DNA from: CAITNQ01 sp041661365
Lineage (GTDB): Bacteria > Latescibacterota > UBA2968 > UBA8231
Reading direction: 5' to 3'
NCBI GenBank assembly: GCA_041661365.1
Contig: JBAZUN010000199.1
Location: forward strand, 1-10,232
DNA: 10,232 bases
The notes below the pieces were generated by a model. That model did not search any database and had not been told where the DNA came from. It saw only the letters and a program-made list of their open reading frames with translations. The position numbers and the translations under genes were made by a program. Shown piece after piece: positions 1 to 6,317 of this stretch (the first letter of the stretch is position 1; every line of letters begins with the position of its first letter).

Positions 1-10
1 TTGATATCCC

Positions 11-910
11 TTAGCCGTAGTCGCGCAGGTAGGCCTGATACGACGCCAGCACCCCGGGAGCGGCTTCAGTCGTGGGCTGGCGCGAGATAAAGGCAGTGAG
101 TTCACCGCCGGCGAGGCGGTATCGGGCGACGAAGGAATCGGTCAGGAACTCCAGGCCCAGGGCGTCCCGCTGGAGGTACTCCTCGCTGCGGGGGATCCGG
201 TCCTGCTCCGGGAGGAGGGCCAGCCCCCACAGGTCTGGTCCCTGATCGCCCAACCGGGCCGCCAGGAGCCGGGCCAAGGCCAGGGCGGCCTGTTGCACCG
301 GTTCGGCCTGGTCCGCGGCCAGGACCTGGAGGTACCACCGGTCCTGCCAGAACAGGAAGCTGCCGCTGGCCAGGTACCCCTCGCGGCCCAGGTCGATCGG
401 CGCATGCTCCGGAGCACGCTCGGCCGCGTACACCCCGAAAGCCCGCAAGGGGTCCCCCATGTCATAGGCGTAGATCTCGATGGAGGCGCCACTCGGCCCG
501 GTGAACTGCTGGCAGAACAGGGCCTGCACGTCAAAGGCCAGGTACTGCTCGGCTCGGCCGTCGATCTTCTCGTACAGATTGGCCGCGGTGAACTGCTGCA
601 GCGGTTCTGCTGCCTGCCAGCCCGGAACGGCCAATCCGGCCAGGAGGTCTTTCCCCGAGCGGGCGGCAACGGCCGCCGCGACCGCCCCGGCGACCCCGAG
701 CGGGGGTTCGCGCTGGACCGCGGCAGCAGGGGCAGGGACCGGCGCTGCCGGGCCTGGGAGAACCAAGGCCTCCGGGGTGCCGGTCTGACCCGACCAGTAG
801 ATCGCCGTTCCCAGCCCGGCCAGGGCCCCGAGGATGGCCCAGGAAAGGCCCTGCTCGAGACGCGAGATCCGGGTTCGGGTATACAGGCGCTTGCCGCGGC
901 CGCCGAACAT
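11..910 (-). CDS. Membrane-anchored DUF6599-like protein
   Basis: The protein has 299 residues. A basic N-terminus (residues 1-19) is followed by one hydrophobic segment at about 22-40, then a Pro/Ala-rich linker (about 48-66). A globular domain follows at about 95-295, so the protein is probably inner-membrane anchored with the domain outside the cytoplasm. Residues 111-126 (NLYEKIDGRAEQYLAF) and 145-198, with IEIYAYDMGDPLRAFGVYAAER then GYLASGSFLFWQDRWYLQV, resemble the DUF6599 family as I remember it; the biochemical role of that family is unknown. The ATG start is supported by an AGGGAGG ribosome-binding site just upstream on the minus strand. The gene is divergent from the pdxA homologue and shares a 200-bp promoter region with it. 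I see no catalytic motif. The family call is by pattern memory, not a search. Confidence 0.8.
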   Translation of the reverse strand: MFGGRGKRLYTRTRISRLEQGLSWAILGALAGLGTAIYWSGQTGTPEALVLPGPAAPVPAPAAAVQREPPLGVAGAVAAAVAARSGKDLLAGLAVPGWQAAEPLQQFTAANLYEKIDGRAEQYLAFDVQALFCQQFTGPSGASIEIYAYDMGDPLRAFGVYAAERAPEHAPIDLGREGYLASGSFLFWQDRWYLQVLAADQAEPVQQAALALARLLAARLGDQGPDLWGLALLPEQDRIPRSEEYLQRDALGLEFLTDSFVARYRLAGGELTAFISRQPTTEAAPGVLASYQAYLRDYG

Positions 911-964
911 GGGCCTCCCTGGGGACAGGATGGGACCGGGCGACGCGCTGACCCACGGCGCGCC

Positions 965-1045
965 GGCTGCCGGAAGTCATAGCATATGGCCGGGCCAGGA
1001 CCCGGGCAACGGCCTCGCCCTGATTCCCCGGCTGGCTGCCGGAAG
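965..1045. repeat. 12-bp direct repeat in divergent promoter region
   Basis: GGCTGCCGGAAG occurs at 965-976 and again at 1034-1045, 69 bases apart and in the same orientation. Each copy is followed directly by an AT-rich patch that contains a candidate -10 box (TCATAGCATAT and CTATATT). It may be a regulator site shared by the two divergent genes, or simply a local duplication. Confidence 0.5.
981..1009 (-). promoter_or_regulatory. Candidate sigma70-type promoter for the DUF6599-like gene
   Basis: Read on the minus strand, TTGCCC (1009-1004) is followed after exactly 17 bases by TATGCT (986-981). These match the -35 and -10 consensus at four of six and four of six positions. The start codon lies about 70 bases downstream at 910. 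This is a visual prediction only. Confidence 0.4.
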
Positions 1046-1052
1046 CTATATT
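1024..1052 (+). promoter_or_regulatory. Candidate promoter for the pdxA homologue
   Basis: TATATT at 1047-1052 is a good -10 hexamer in otherwise very GC-rich DNA. A weak -35 candidate, TTCCCC (1024-1029), sits 17 bases upstream. The expected transcript start is near 1060, about 50 bases before the coding start. One copy of the 12-bp repeat GGCTGCCGGAAG (1034-1045) lies between the two hexamers, where a regulator could act. Confidence 0.35.
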
Positions 1053-1110
1053 CGGTCACCTGAGTGGACCTCTCGGGGCCAGCAGACCCCGGGGCAGAGA
1101 GGTGGCGACG

Positions 1111-2154
1111 GTGAGCACGGCAGCGGTTCCCGGGACCGGGCGTCCCAAGGTAGGGGTAACGGTCGGCGATCCGGCGGGGATCGGGCCGGAGATCGTGGTC
1201 AAGGCCGTGGCCGACCCGGGGCTCCACGAACAGGCCCGGATCCTGGTCTTCGCCGACCGGGCGGTGCTGGAGCAGGCCCTGGCCACCCTGGCCATGCCCC
1301 TGGAGCTGAACCCGGGGACCGTGAGTGGTGAGGGCCGGTTCTGTCCCGGGGTGCTCGACTACGTCGAGGCGGGGATCCTCAGTGCGCCCCCGGTGGCCGG
1401 ACGGGTATCGGCGGCCGGCGGCCGCGCCGGGTACGGGTATCTCGAGCAAGGGATTGCCGCGGCCCTGGCCGGCGCGGTCGACAGTCTGGCCACCGCCCCC
1501 TTGAACAAGGAATCCCTGCAGGCGGCCGGGGTGCCGTTCATCGACCACACCGCGGTGCTGGCGGCCCGGGCGGCCCAGGACACGCCGATGACCCTGTTCG
1601 CGGTGCGGGACCTGCGGATCTTCTTCCTGACCCGTCACCTGTCGCTCGCCCAGGTTCCCGGGGCCATCACCGGACCGGGGCTCCTGGAGGCCATCCCTCG
1701 CTGCGAGCGGTACCTGGAGCAACTCGGGATCGAGCGGCCGACCGTGGCCGTGGCCGCGCTCAATCCCCACGGCGGTGAGCAGGGCCTGTTTGGACGGGAG
1801 GAGGTGGAGATCATCGCCCCGGCCATTGCCCAGGCCCGGCAACGCGGCTGCCGGGTCGTCGGACCGATTCCGGCGGACGCGGTCTTCCACCAGTGTCTCG
1901 AGGGCCGGTACCAAGGCGTGCTGGCGCTCTACCACGACCAGGGGCACATCGCCGCCAAGACCGTGGACTTCCACGGTACGGTGAGTCTGACCATGGGGCT
2001 GGCCTTCCTGCGCACCTCGGTGGACCACGGGACCGCCTTTGACATCGCCGGCCAGGGCGTGGCCGATCCGCGCGGCATGATCGCGGCGATCCAGGCCGCG
2101 GCCCGGTACGGTTCGGCGGTCCGCGCCTATCCAGGCCGCGCCGCGGACCGGTAA
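1111..2154 (+). CDS. pdxA: PdxA-family 4-phosphate dehydrogenase
   Basis: This is an NAD-dependent, metal-dependent dehydrogenase. Classical PdxA oxidises 4-hydroxythreonine-4-phosphate in the DXP-dependent pyridoxal phosphate pathway. Family motifs appear in order: VGDPAGIGPEI, TAPLNKESL, DHTAVL, TRHLSLAQVPGAI, ALNPHGGEQGLFGREE, GPIPADAVF, YHDQGHIAAK and SVDHGTAFDIAGQG. The metal ligands expected from E. coli (His166, His211, His266) correspond to H176, H220 and H275, and the substrate-binding His-Thr to H146-T147. All are present, and the 347-residue length is normal for the family. The GTG at 1111 is preferred because AGAGG at 1098-1102 sits 8 bases upstream; an in-frame GTG at 1102 is the alternative. 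YHDQGHI and DHGTAFDIA resemble the PdxA2 (D-threonate/D-erythronate 4-phosphate dehydrogenase) branch more than E. coli PdxA (YHDQGLP, DHGTALELA). The exact substrate is therefore uncertain, though the family is secure. Confidence 0.93.
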   Translation: MSTAAVPGTGRPKVGVTVGDPAGIGPEIVVKAVADPGLHEQARILVFADRAVLEQALATLAMPLELNPGTVSGEGRFCPGVLDYVEAGILSAPPVAGRVSAAGGRAGYGYLEQGIAAALAGAVDSLATAPLNKESLQAAGVPFIDHTAVLAARAAQDTPMTLFAVRDLRIFFLTRHLSLAQVPGAITGPGLLEAIPRCERYLEQLGIERPTVAVAALNPHGGEQGLFGREEVEIIAPAIAQARQRGCRVVGPIPADAVFHQCLEGRYQGVLALYHDQGHIAAKTVDFHGTVSLTMGLAFLRTSVDHGTAFDIAGQGVADPRGMIAAIQAAARYGSAVRAYPGRAADR

Positions 2155-2179
2155 CCTCGCACCGTCAAGCCGAAACCGG

Positions 2180-2208
2180 TTGCCGGCGGGGACCGCGGTG
2201 GATACCTT
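2180..2208 (+). promoter_or_regulatory. Candidate promoter upstream of the 221-aa gene
   Basis: TTGCCG (2180-2185), a 17-base spacer and TACCTT (2203-2208) resemble a sigma70-type promoter. This would let the 221-aa gene be transcribed separately from pdxA, although the 77-base gap also allows read-through. The hexamers match consensus at only four and three of six positions. Confidence 0.3.
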
Positions 2209-2231
2209 GAAGGAGACCCCGGAGCTACCCG

Positions 2232-2897
2232 ATGACGCAGGCCCACGTCTACCAATGCCTACCCCCTGAGCCTGCGGATGCCATCCTGGAGCGGGTGCTG
2301 GCCTTTCGCGGCCAGTACGACCAGTACGCCCGGCCTGACGACGTCAACACCCTGCTGACGTTCTTCCCCCAGGTCCGGCTCGAGGAGGGGTACCTCCTCG
2401 ACTACGTGCTGGACAGCGACGCCGAAGGGGTCCAGCGGATCGTCCCTTTCGCCCGTCGCCGGGGAAGCGACGGCGCCCCGGATGAACCGCCGCCGGGAAA
2501 CGCGGCCGCCGCCGCGGCCCTGCCCCTGGAGCCATGGCTGCACTACGAGCACACGCCGCAGGGGCTCTTCGAGTACGCCTTTTTTCTCTCCGAGTTGCGG
2601 GCCACCCGGGCGAGCTGGCACGCGGCGGAATGGCTGGCCTCCACCCCCATCTTCACCGAGGCCCGGTTCGACACCACCCTGGCCCGCCTCGCGCCCCCCC
2701 AGGAACTGAAGCGGCCCGCCTGGTTCGGCCCGCAGGCCGAGCTAGCCGCTGCGGGCGGCTGGGTCCGCTTCCTCGTCTATACCGAGACGGGCTGGGAGCG
2801 GATCTATTTCCTGGAGATCGAGGTGGATGAGGAAGGCCGGATCGACCAGCAGGCCGGGATGGTGGTGGCGGACTTCGGCCTGGGCATGCTGTTCTGA
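2232..2897 (+). CDS. Hypothetical protein, 221 aa
   Basis: I do not recognise a family. The protein is acidic and soluble, with no signal peptide or membrane segment. An aromatic-rich N-terminal half (about 1-78: QYDQYARPDDVNTLLTFFPQ, then GYLLDYVLDSD) is followed by an Arg/Gly/Pro/Ala linker (about 77-97). A C-terminal half (about 100-221) contains ELRATRASWHAAEW and a likely beta-hairpin, FLVYTETGWERIYFLEIEVD. The ATG start has GGAG (2221-2224) at 7 bases spacing and AAGGAG slightly further upstream. GC-rich wobble positions and clean convergent spacing at the 3' end support a real gene. It follows pdxA in the same direction by 77 bases, so a shared transcript is possible. Confidence 0.75.
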   Translation: MTQAHVYQCLPPEPADAILERVLAFRGQYDQYARPDDVNTLLTFFPQVRLEEGYLLDYVLDSDAEGVQRIVPFARRRGSDGAPDEPPPGNAAAAAALPLEPWLHYEHTPQGLFEYAFFLSELRATRASWHAAEWLASTPIFTEARFDTTLARLAPPQELKRPAWFGPQAELAAAGGWVRFLVYTETGWERIYFLEIEVDEEGRIDQQAGMVVADFGLGMLF

Positions 2898-2904
2898 AGC
2901 CCTT

Positions 2905-2923
2905 GGCCGCGGCGGCCGCGGTC
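2905..2923. terminator. GC hairpin between convergent genes
   Basis: CCGCGG (2907-2912) and CCGCGG (2916-2921) form a stem around a CGG loop. The stem extends to 8 pairs with a G-T wobble (2906/2922) and a G-C pair (2905/2923). It lies in the 34-base gap between the stops of the 221-aa and 119-aa genes, where a bidirectional terminator is expected. No T-tract follows on either strand, so this is not a classical intrinsic terminator. Confidence 0.4.
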
Positions 2924-2931
2924 CGCCGGCG

Positions 2932-3291
2932 TTACAGACCGGGCAGACTGGGGCGGTGGATCTGGATGGTGTCCTTCGGGGCCTCCTGCGACTGGGCTTC
3001 GGCCTGGGCCTGGCGCTCCAGTTCCCGCAGCCGGCCGTAGTACCCCTGCAGGGCCTGAACCTGCGTCTTCAGAGGCTGGACGAGCGCCCGGGCCGCGTCG
3101 AGCTTGGCCTTGGCCTGGGGCAGGTTTTCCCTGGCCTTGTCCAGCTCGAACTGGACGGTGGTCAGCCGGACCCGCAACTCGGCCGCCTCTCCGAGATACG
3201 AGGTCAGGGCCCGAACCAGGATGGCGAAGGCGGCCACGCCGGCAAGGACGGCCAGCACCTGGCCGCTGAGCAGGACGTCGAGCAGTTCCAC
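2932..3291 (-). CDS. Membrane-anchored coiled-coil protein, 119 aa
   Basis: The short N-terminus runs straight into a hydrophobic segment at about residues 6-27 (VLLSGQVLAVLAGVAAFAIL). A long Ala/Leu/Glu/Arg/Gln-rich helix follows at about 35-102 with heptad-like spacing, expected to form a coiled coil. The tail (about 103-119) is polar and proline-containing. It is probably a single-pass inner-membrane protein. Similar small anchor-plus-coil proteins exist in many unrelated families, so I assign no function. The start is GTG at 3291, preceded on the minus strand by GGAG about 10 bases upstream. The gene is divergent from the 177-aa gene and convergent with the 221-aa gene. Confidence 0.72.
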   Translation of the reverse strand: MELLDVLLSGQVLAVLAGVAAFAILVRALTSYLGEAAELRVRLTTVQFELDKARENLPQAKAKLDAARALVQPLKTQVQALQGYYGRLRELERQAQAEAQSQEAPKDTIQIHRPSLPGL

Positions 3292-3352
3292 GCGTTGGGC
3301 ACTCCGCCTTGGTGGGCGGGGGTGACCGGAATACCCCGCGCCCTGCCGGTGC

Positions 3353-3365
3353 CCCTATATTAGGG
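3353..3365. promoter_or_regulatory. Palindrome with overlapping -10 boxes in divergent gap
   Basis: CCCTA (3353-3357), TAT and TAGGG (3361-3365) form a perfect 5-bp inverted repeat. It is the most AT-rich patch in the 117-base gap between the divergent 119-aa and 177-aa genes. It contains TATATT on the plus strand and TAATAT on the minus strand, both good -10 hexamers. A weak minus-strand -35 (TTCCGC, 3385-3380) sits 17 bases away; no convincing plus-strand -35 was seen. Confidence 0.35.
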
Positions 3366-3408
3366 CAAAACCGGCCACGGCGGAAGACAGGAGACCCGGC
3401 GGCAGCCG

Positions 3409-3942
3409 ATGGAAGCCGACAGGAAACAGGCCACCTCGATCGAGTTGGCAGCCCTCCTCATGGACGCCGTCTGCGCGCCGGCAACGCAGGAGGAAGAAGC
3501 CCTGCGCCAGCTTACGGTCCAACTCCGCGTCGACCTGGGGCGGACGCGGTCCGAGCTGATGTTCCTCCGCGCCTTTGCCGTCGACTTCGCCACCAGCATG
3601 ACCCTGGGTGCCGGACCGGAACGCCAGGCCATTCAGGAGCGGTACCTCCAGCACTGGGAGCGGCTGGACCGCGAGGTCGGTGGGGGGCTGCTGGCCGACC
3701 TGCGGGCGCGGCTGGAATACTACACCGAGGCGCTCGATCAGCCGGGGCGCGAACCGACCGGGCTCAAGGGGATGATGGGCCGCGCCTTTGCCCGCTGCTG
3801 CGGCGATGGTCAAGCCGTGCAGGAGCTGGCCTTCCTCGGCGGCGAGATGTTCGGCGCGGTCTTCGACGAGATCGCCGGCCTGCTGCAGGACGTGGAGATC
3901 GTGTTCTGCCAGGCCGGCGGCTGGGACGGCGTGCCCCAGTAG
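3409..3942 (+). CDS. Hypothetical helical protein, 177 aa
   Basis: I do not recognise a family. The protein looks almost wholly alpha-helical and cytosolic, with no signal peptide or membrane segment. It has Glu/Arg/Leu-rich helices at about 25-60 (EEEALRQLTVQLRVDLGRTRSEL) and 70-105 (ERQAIQERYLQHWERLDREV), and a C-terminal helix at about 128-165. Adjacent cysteines (CC at about 125-126) and one near 168 are present but form no metal-site pattern. The ATG at 3409 is preceded by AGGAG (3389-3393) at a rather long 15-base spacing. The next in-frame ATG (3460 region) would remove a plausible first helix, so I keep this start. The gene is isolated between divergent and convergent neighbours, hence probably monocistronic. 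Confidence 0.72.
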   Translation: MEADRKQATSIELAALLMDAVCAPATQEEEALRQLTVQLRVDLGRTRSELMFLRAFAVDFATSMTLGAGPERQAIQERYLQHWERLDREVGGGLLADLRARLEYYTEALDQPGREPTGLKGMMGRAFARCCGDGQAVQELAFLGGEMFGAVFDEIAGLLQDVEIVFCQAGGWDGVPQ

Positions 3943-3951
3943 CCGCCTCGA

Positions 3952-3981
3952 GGCCGCCCCCTGCCGGCAGCAGGTGCGGCC
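3952..3981. terminator. Terminator-like stem-loop between convergent genes
   Basis: GGCCGC (3952-3957) pairs with GCGGCC (3976-3981), and CCTGC (3960-3964) pairs with GCAGG (3970-3974). A small internal loop separates the two stems, and CGGCA forms the apical loop. It occupies most of the 42-base gap between the stops of the 177-aa gene and the methyltransferase. There is no T-tract, so its role as a bidirectional terminator is inferred from position. Confidence 0.4.
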
Positions 3982-3984
3982 GGC

Positions 3985-4569
3985 TTACGAGCGGATGGCC
4001 AGGGCCACGGTGTAGGTCTTCCCCTGCTTCACCTTCTCGTAGTTGCCGAACAGCTCGCGGAAGCAGCGCTTGACGTATTCCTTCAGCCCGGACAGGGCCA
4101 CCACGTAAAGCCGGCCGCCGGGCTGGAGGTGGTCGCGGGCGTCGGCGAGGAGGATCGACAGCATCTCGGCCCCGGCCTTGGCCGGCAGGTTGGAGGTGAT
4201 CACGTCGAAGCGCAGCGTCGGAACGTGGCTGAAGCCGTTGCTCAGGTACGCGGTGCAGTTCGTCAGGCCGTTGAGCGCGGCGTTCTTGCGGGCGTATTCC
4301 ACGGCCACGAAGTCCTTGTCGACCAGGTGAACCTGCCCGGCCGGACAGAGGTGGGCCAGGGCCAGGCCGATCACCCCGTACCCGCACCCCAGATCCAGCC
4401 CCAATCCCCCCGCGGGCACCTCCAGGTGGTCGATCAGCAGCCGCGAGCCCTCGTCCACCCGCTTGGGGCTGAACAGGCCCCAGGTCGACCGCAGGGTGAA
4501 GGCCCGGCCGCGCAACCACTCCTCCCAGACGACGTCCTGCTTGAGCGCCCCGGTGCGTTCCCAGTCCAT
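3985..4569 (-). CDS. RsmC-like class I SAM-dependent methyltransferase
   Basis: This is a 194-residue Rossmann-fold methyltransferase of the RsmC/'methyltransferase small' (MTS) type. Visible elements are FSPKRVDEGSRLLIDHL (33-49, the family's pre-motif), SAM motif I LDLGCGYGVIGLA (58-70), motif II acidic VDKD (83-86) and ARKNAALNGL (93-102). The motif IV position reads ITSNLPAKAG (124-133), followed by LQPGGRLYVVALSGLKEY. RsmC and RlmG methylate the exocyclic N2 of rRNA guanines using an NPPF motif IV; here it is NLPA, so the target is uncertain. I chose the ATG at 4569 because the sequence becomes family-like right after it and GAGG lies close upstream. The frame stays open to a TTG at 4653, but that extension has no family character. 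The gene is divergent from the kinase operon. Confidence 0.88.
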   Translation of the reverse strand: MDWERTGALKQDVVWEEWLRGRAFTLRSTWGLFSPKRVDEGSRLLIDHLEVPAGGLGLDLGCGYGVIGLALAHLCPAGQVHLVDKDFVAVEYARKNAALNGLTNCTAYLSNGFSHVPTLRFDVITSNLPAKAGAEMLSILLADARDHLQPGGRLYVVALSGLKEYVKRCFRELFGNYEKVKQGKTYTVALAIRS

Positions 4570-4754
4570 GATCCTCGCCGTTGCCGACCCGTGGCTGGCC
4601 CGCGGCCTTTGAGGCGGGCAGGTGAATGCGTAGGTTTGCAAGGACGCCAACAACCGCCGCCCCTGTCAACACCAGGCAGGGACCCGGAATCGGGCGCGGT
4701 CGCACCAGCGGGCCGCCGGCTCAACCTCATCGATTTCAACGGGACCGTGTGGCC

Positions 4755-6317
4755 ATGACGCCGTCCAGTGAACGCAGTGGGGGTCGGGGTCGGGTGCTCG
4801 TGGTCGAGGACATGGCCGTGGTGGCCATGGACATCGAGAGCACCCTGGGCCAGCTCGGGTACGAAGTCGTCGGTACGGTGGCCACCGGCGAGGAGGCGAT
4901 CCAGGTGGCCGCCACCGCTCGTCCGGACCTGGTGCTCATGGACATCAACCTGGCCGGCCAGGTCGACGGGGTCGAGGCGGCCCACCAGATCCGCGACAGC
5001 TTCCAGATTCCGGTCGTCTTCCTGACCGCCTATTCGGACGAGGACACCCTCCAGCGGGCCAAGCTCAGCGATCCGTTCGGGTACGTCGTCAAGCCGATCA
5101 ACAAGCGCGAGCTTCAGGCCAACATCCACCTCGCCCTGTACCGCAGTCAGATCGACCGGGCTCTGCGGGAGAGTGAGGAGCGGTACGCCGCGGTGGTCCG
5201 GCAGAGCGGTGAAGGGATCTTCCTCGCCGACGTCGACGGCCGCCGCATCCTGGAGGCGAACCCCGCCCTGCAGCGCCTGCTCGGGTATACCGAGTCCGAG
5301 TTCGAGGCTCTTACCCTGTACGACCTGCTGCCCTATGACCGCGAGGCGATCGACCGGGGGATCGAGACCGTCCGGGCCCAGCGCTACCTGCCGCCGTTCG
5401 CGGCCCGGCACCGGTGCAAGGACGGCTCCTTGCTGTCCGCGGAGCTCTCTGCCAGTGTGATCTCCTACGGCGGCTCCGAGGCGGTCTGCGTGCTGGTCCG
5501 CGACACCCGCGAGCGGCAGGCCGCCGAGCTGGCCCTCAGGGCCGCCGAGGAGGAGCTCGAGACCCAGCGGGTCCTCAGCGTGCGGGCCGACCGCCTGCGG
5601 TGCCTCGGTGAGCTGGCGGCAGCCACGGCCAACGAGCTGAGCCAGCCCCTAGCCCGCCTGCGCGAGCAGGCAGTGCAGGTGCGGGATGGGATCGGGCAAG
5701 GAACGATTCCAGAGACCACCCTGGTGGCCCAGTTGACCCGGATCGCCGAGGTGGCAGACCTGATCTACCACCAGGCGGAGCATCTCCAGCGCTTCTCGGC
5801 CGCGGCCGATCACCCGGACCTGATTCCGGTCCAGGTCGACGAGGTCGTCGGCCAGACCGTGGCCATGGTGCGGGCCCAGTTCCGCAGCCAGGGGATTGCC
5901 GTGCTGTCCTCCCTGGCCGGCGACCTTCCCCCGATCCTGGCCAATCCCTTCTCCCTGGAGGAGGTGGTGCTCAACCTGCTGACCAACGCCCGCGATGCCC
6001 TCCGCGACCAGGGCCGTACCGGCGCCGGCCGGATCACCGTGAGCACGGCCGTGTCCGGGACGGGGGACGAGGAGCAGGTGCAGATGGTGGTGGAGGACAA
6101 CGGCCCGGGGATTCCGGGGGAGGTTCTGGCTCGGGTGTTCACGCCGTTCTTCACCACCAAGGGGTCGACCGGAGGGACCGGGCTGGGGCTGCCGATCGCC
6201 CGGGCGATCGTCGAGGGGTTCGGCGGCCGGCTCGAGCTGCGCTCCGCCCCCGGGGCCGGAACCACCGCCACGGTCCTGCTTCCGGTAGGCCGCGCGAGTA
6301 GCCCGCGGTCCAAGTGA
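4755..6317 (+). CDS. REC-PAS-histidine kinase-like protein, phosphoacceptor His replaced by Asn
   Basis: The protein has 520 residues with no membrane segment, so it is cytosolic. Domains in order: receiver (about 12-130) with acidic pair E18/D19, phosphoacceptor D63 in LVLMDINLAG, T91 and K113 in VVKP; PAS (about 145-260; EGIFLADVDGRRILEANPALQRLLGY); a coiled-coil linker (about 262-285); a HisKA-like H-box; and HATPase_c (about 360-515). The HATPase has N-box NLLTNARDAL (N407, N411), G1 DNGPGIP (D448), the F-box FTPFFTTK, and G2 GTGLGLPIARAI. The H-box reads GELAAATANELSQPLA, with Asn293 (AAC, 5631-5633) where the family has histidine. Autophosphorylation at the usual site should be impossible, while receiver and ATP-binding features look intact. 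The ATG at 4755 starts just before the receiver; the upstream open extension to 4626 has no domain character. The stop overlaps the next gene's start (GTGA), implying translational coupling. Confidence 0.92.
   Translation: MTPSSERSGGRGRVLVVEDMAVVAMDIESTLGQLGYEVVGTVATGEEAIQVAATARPDLVLMDINLAGQVDGVEAAHQIRDSFQIPVVFLTAYSDEDTLQRAKLSDPFGYVVKPINKRELQANIHLALYRSQIDRALRESEERYAAVVRQSGEGIFLADVDGRRILEANPALQRLLGYTESEFEALTLYDLLPYDREAIDRGIETVRAQRYLPPFAARHRCKDGSLLSAELSASVISYGGSEAVCVLVRDTRERQAAELALRAAEEELETQRVLSVRADRLRCLGELAAATANELSQPLARLREQAVQVRDGIGQGTIPETTLVAQLTRIAEVADLIYHQAEHLQRFSAAADHPDLIPVQVDEVVGQTVAMVRAQFRSQGIAVLSSLAGDLPPILANPFSLEEVVLNLLTNARDALRDQGRTGAGRITVSTAVSGTGDEEQVQMVVEDNGPGIPGEVLARVFTPFFTTKGSTGGTGLGLPIARAIVEGFGGRLELRSAPGAGTTATVLLPVGRASSPRSK

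Noticed and set aside
142..2028. A 628-codon open frame on the minus strand across the DUF6599-like and pdxA genes
   Set aside because: It is a different frame that overlaps two well-supported genes, with a Gly/Arg/Pro-rich translation and no domain. Long antisense frames are expected in DNA this GC-rich.
4570..4653. A 28-residue N-terminal extension of the methyltransferase from a TTG codon
   Set aside because: The extension has no family character and needs a rare TTG start, whereas ATG 4569 directly precedes the conserved region.
4664..4669. Perfect minus-strand TTGACA (-35 consensus) upstream of the methyltransferase
   Set aside because: No acceptable -10 hexamer lies 16-18 bases downstream; the expected position reads CGTCCT.
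4626..4754. A 43-residue N-terminal extension of the REC-PAS kinase
   Set aside because: The extension is Arg/Pro/Thr-rich and unlike a domain. The receiver core begins shortly after the ATG at 4755, the normal place for such proteins.
4434..5411. A 325-codon minus-strand open frame across the methyltransferase and receiver domain
   Set aside because: It overlaps two clear families in other frames and shows no motif; it is a GC-driven shadow frame.
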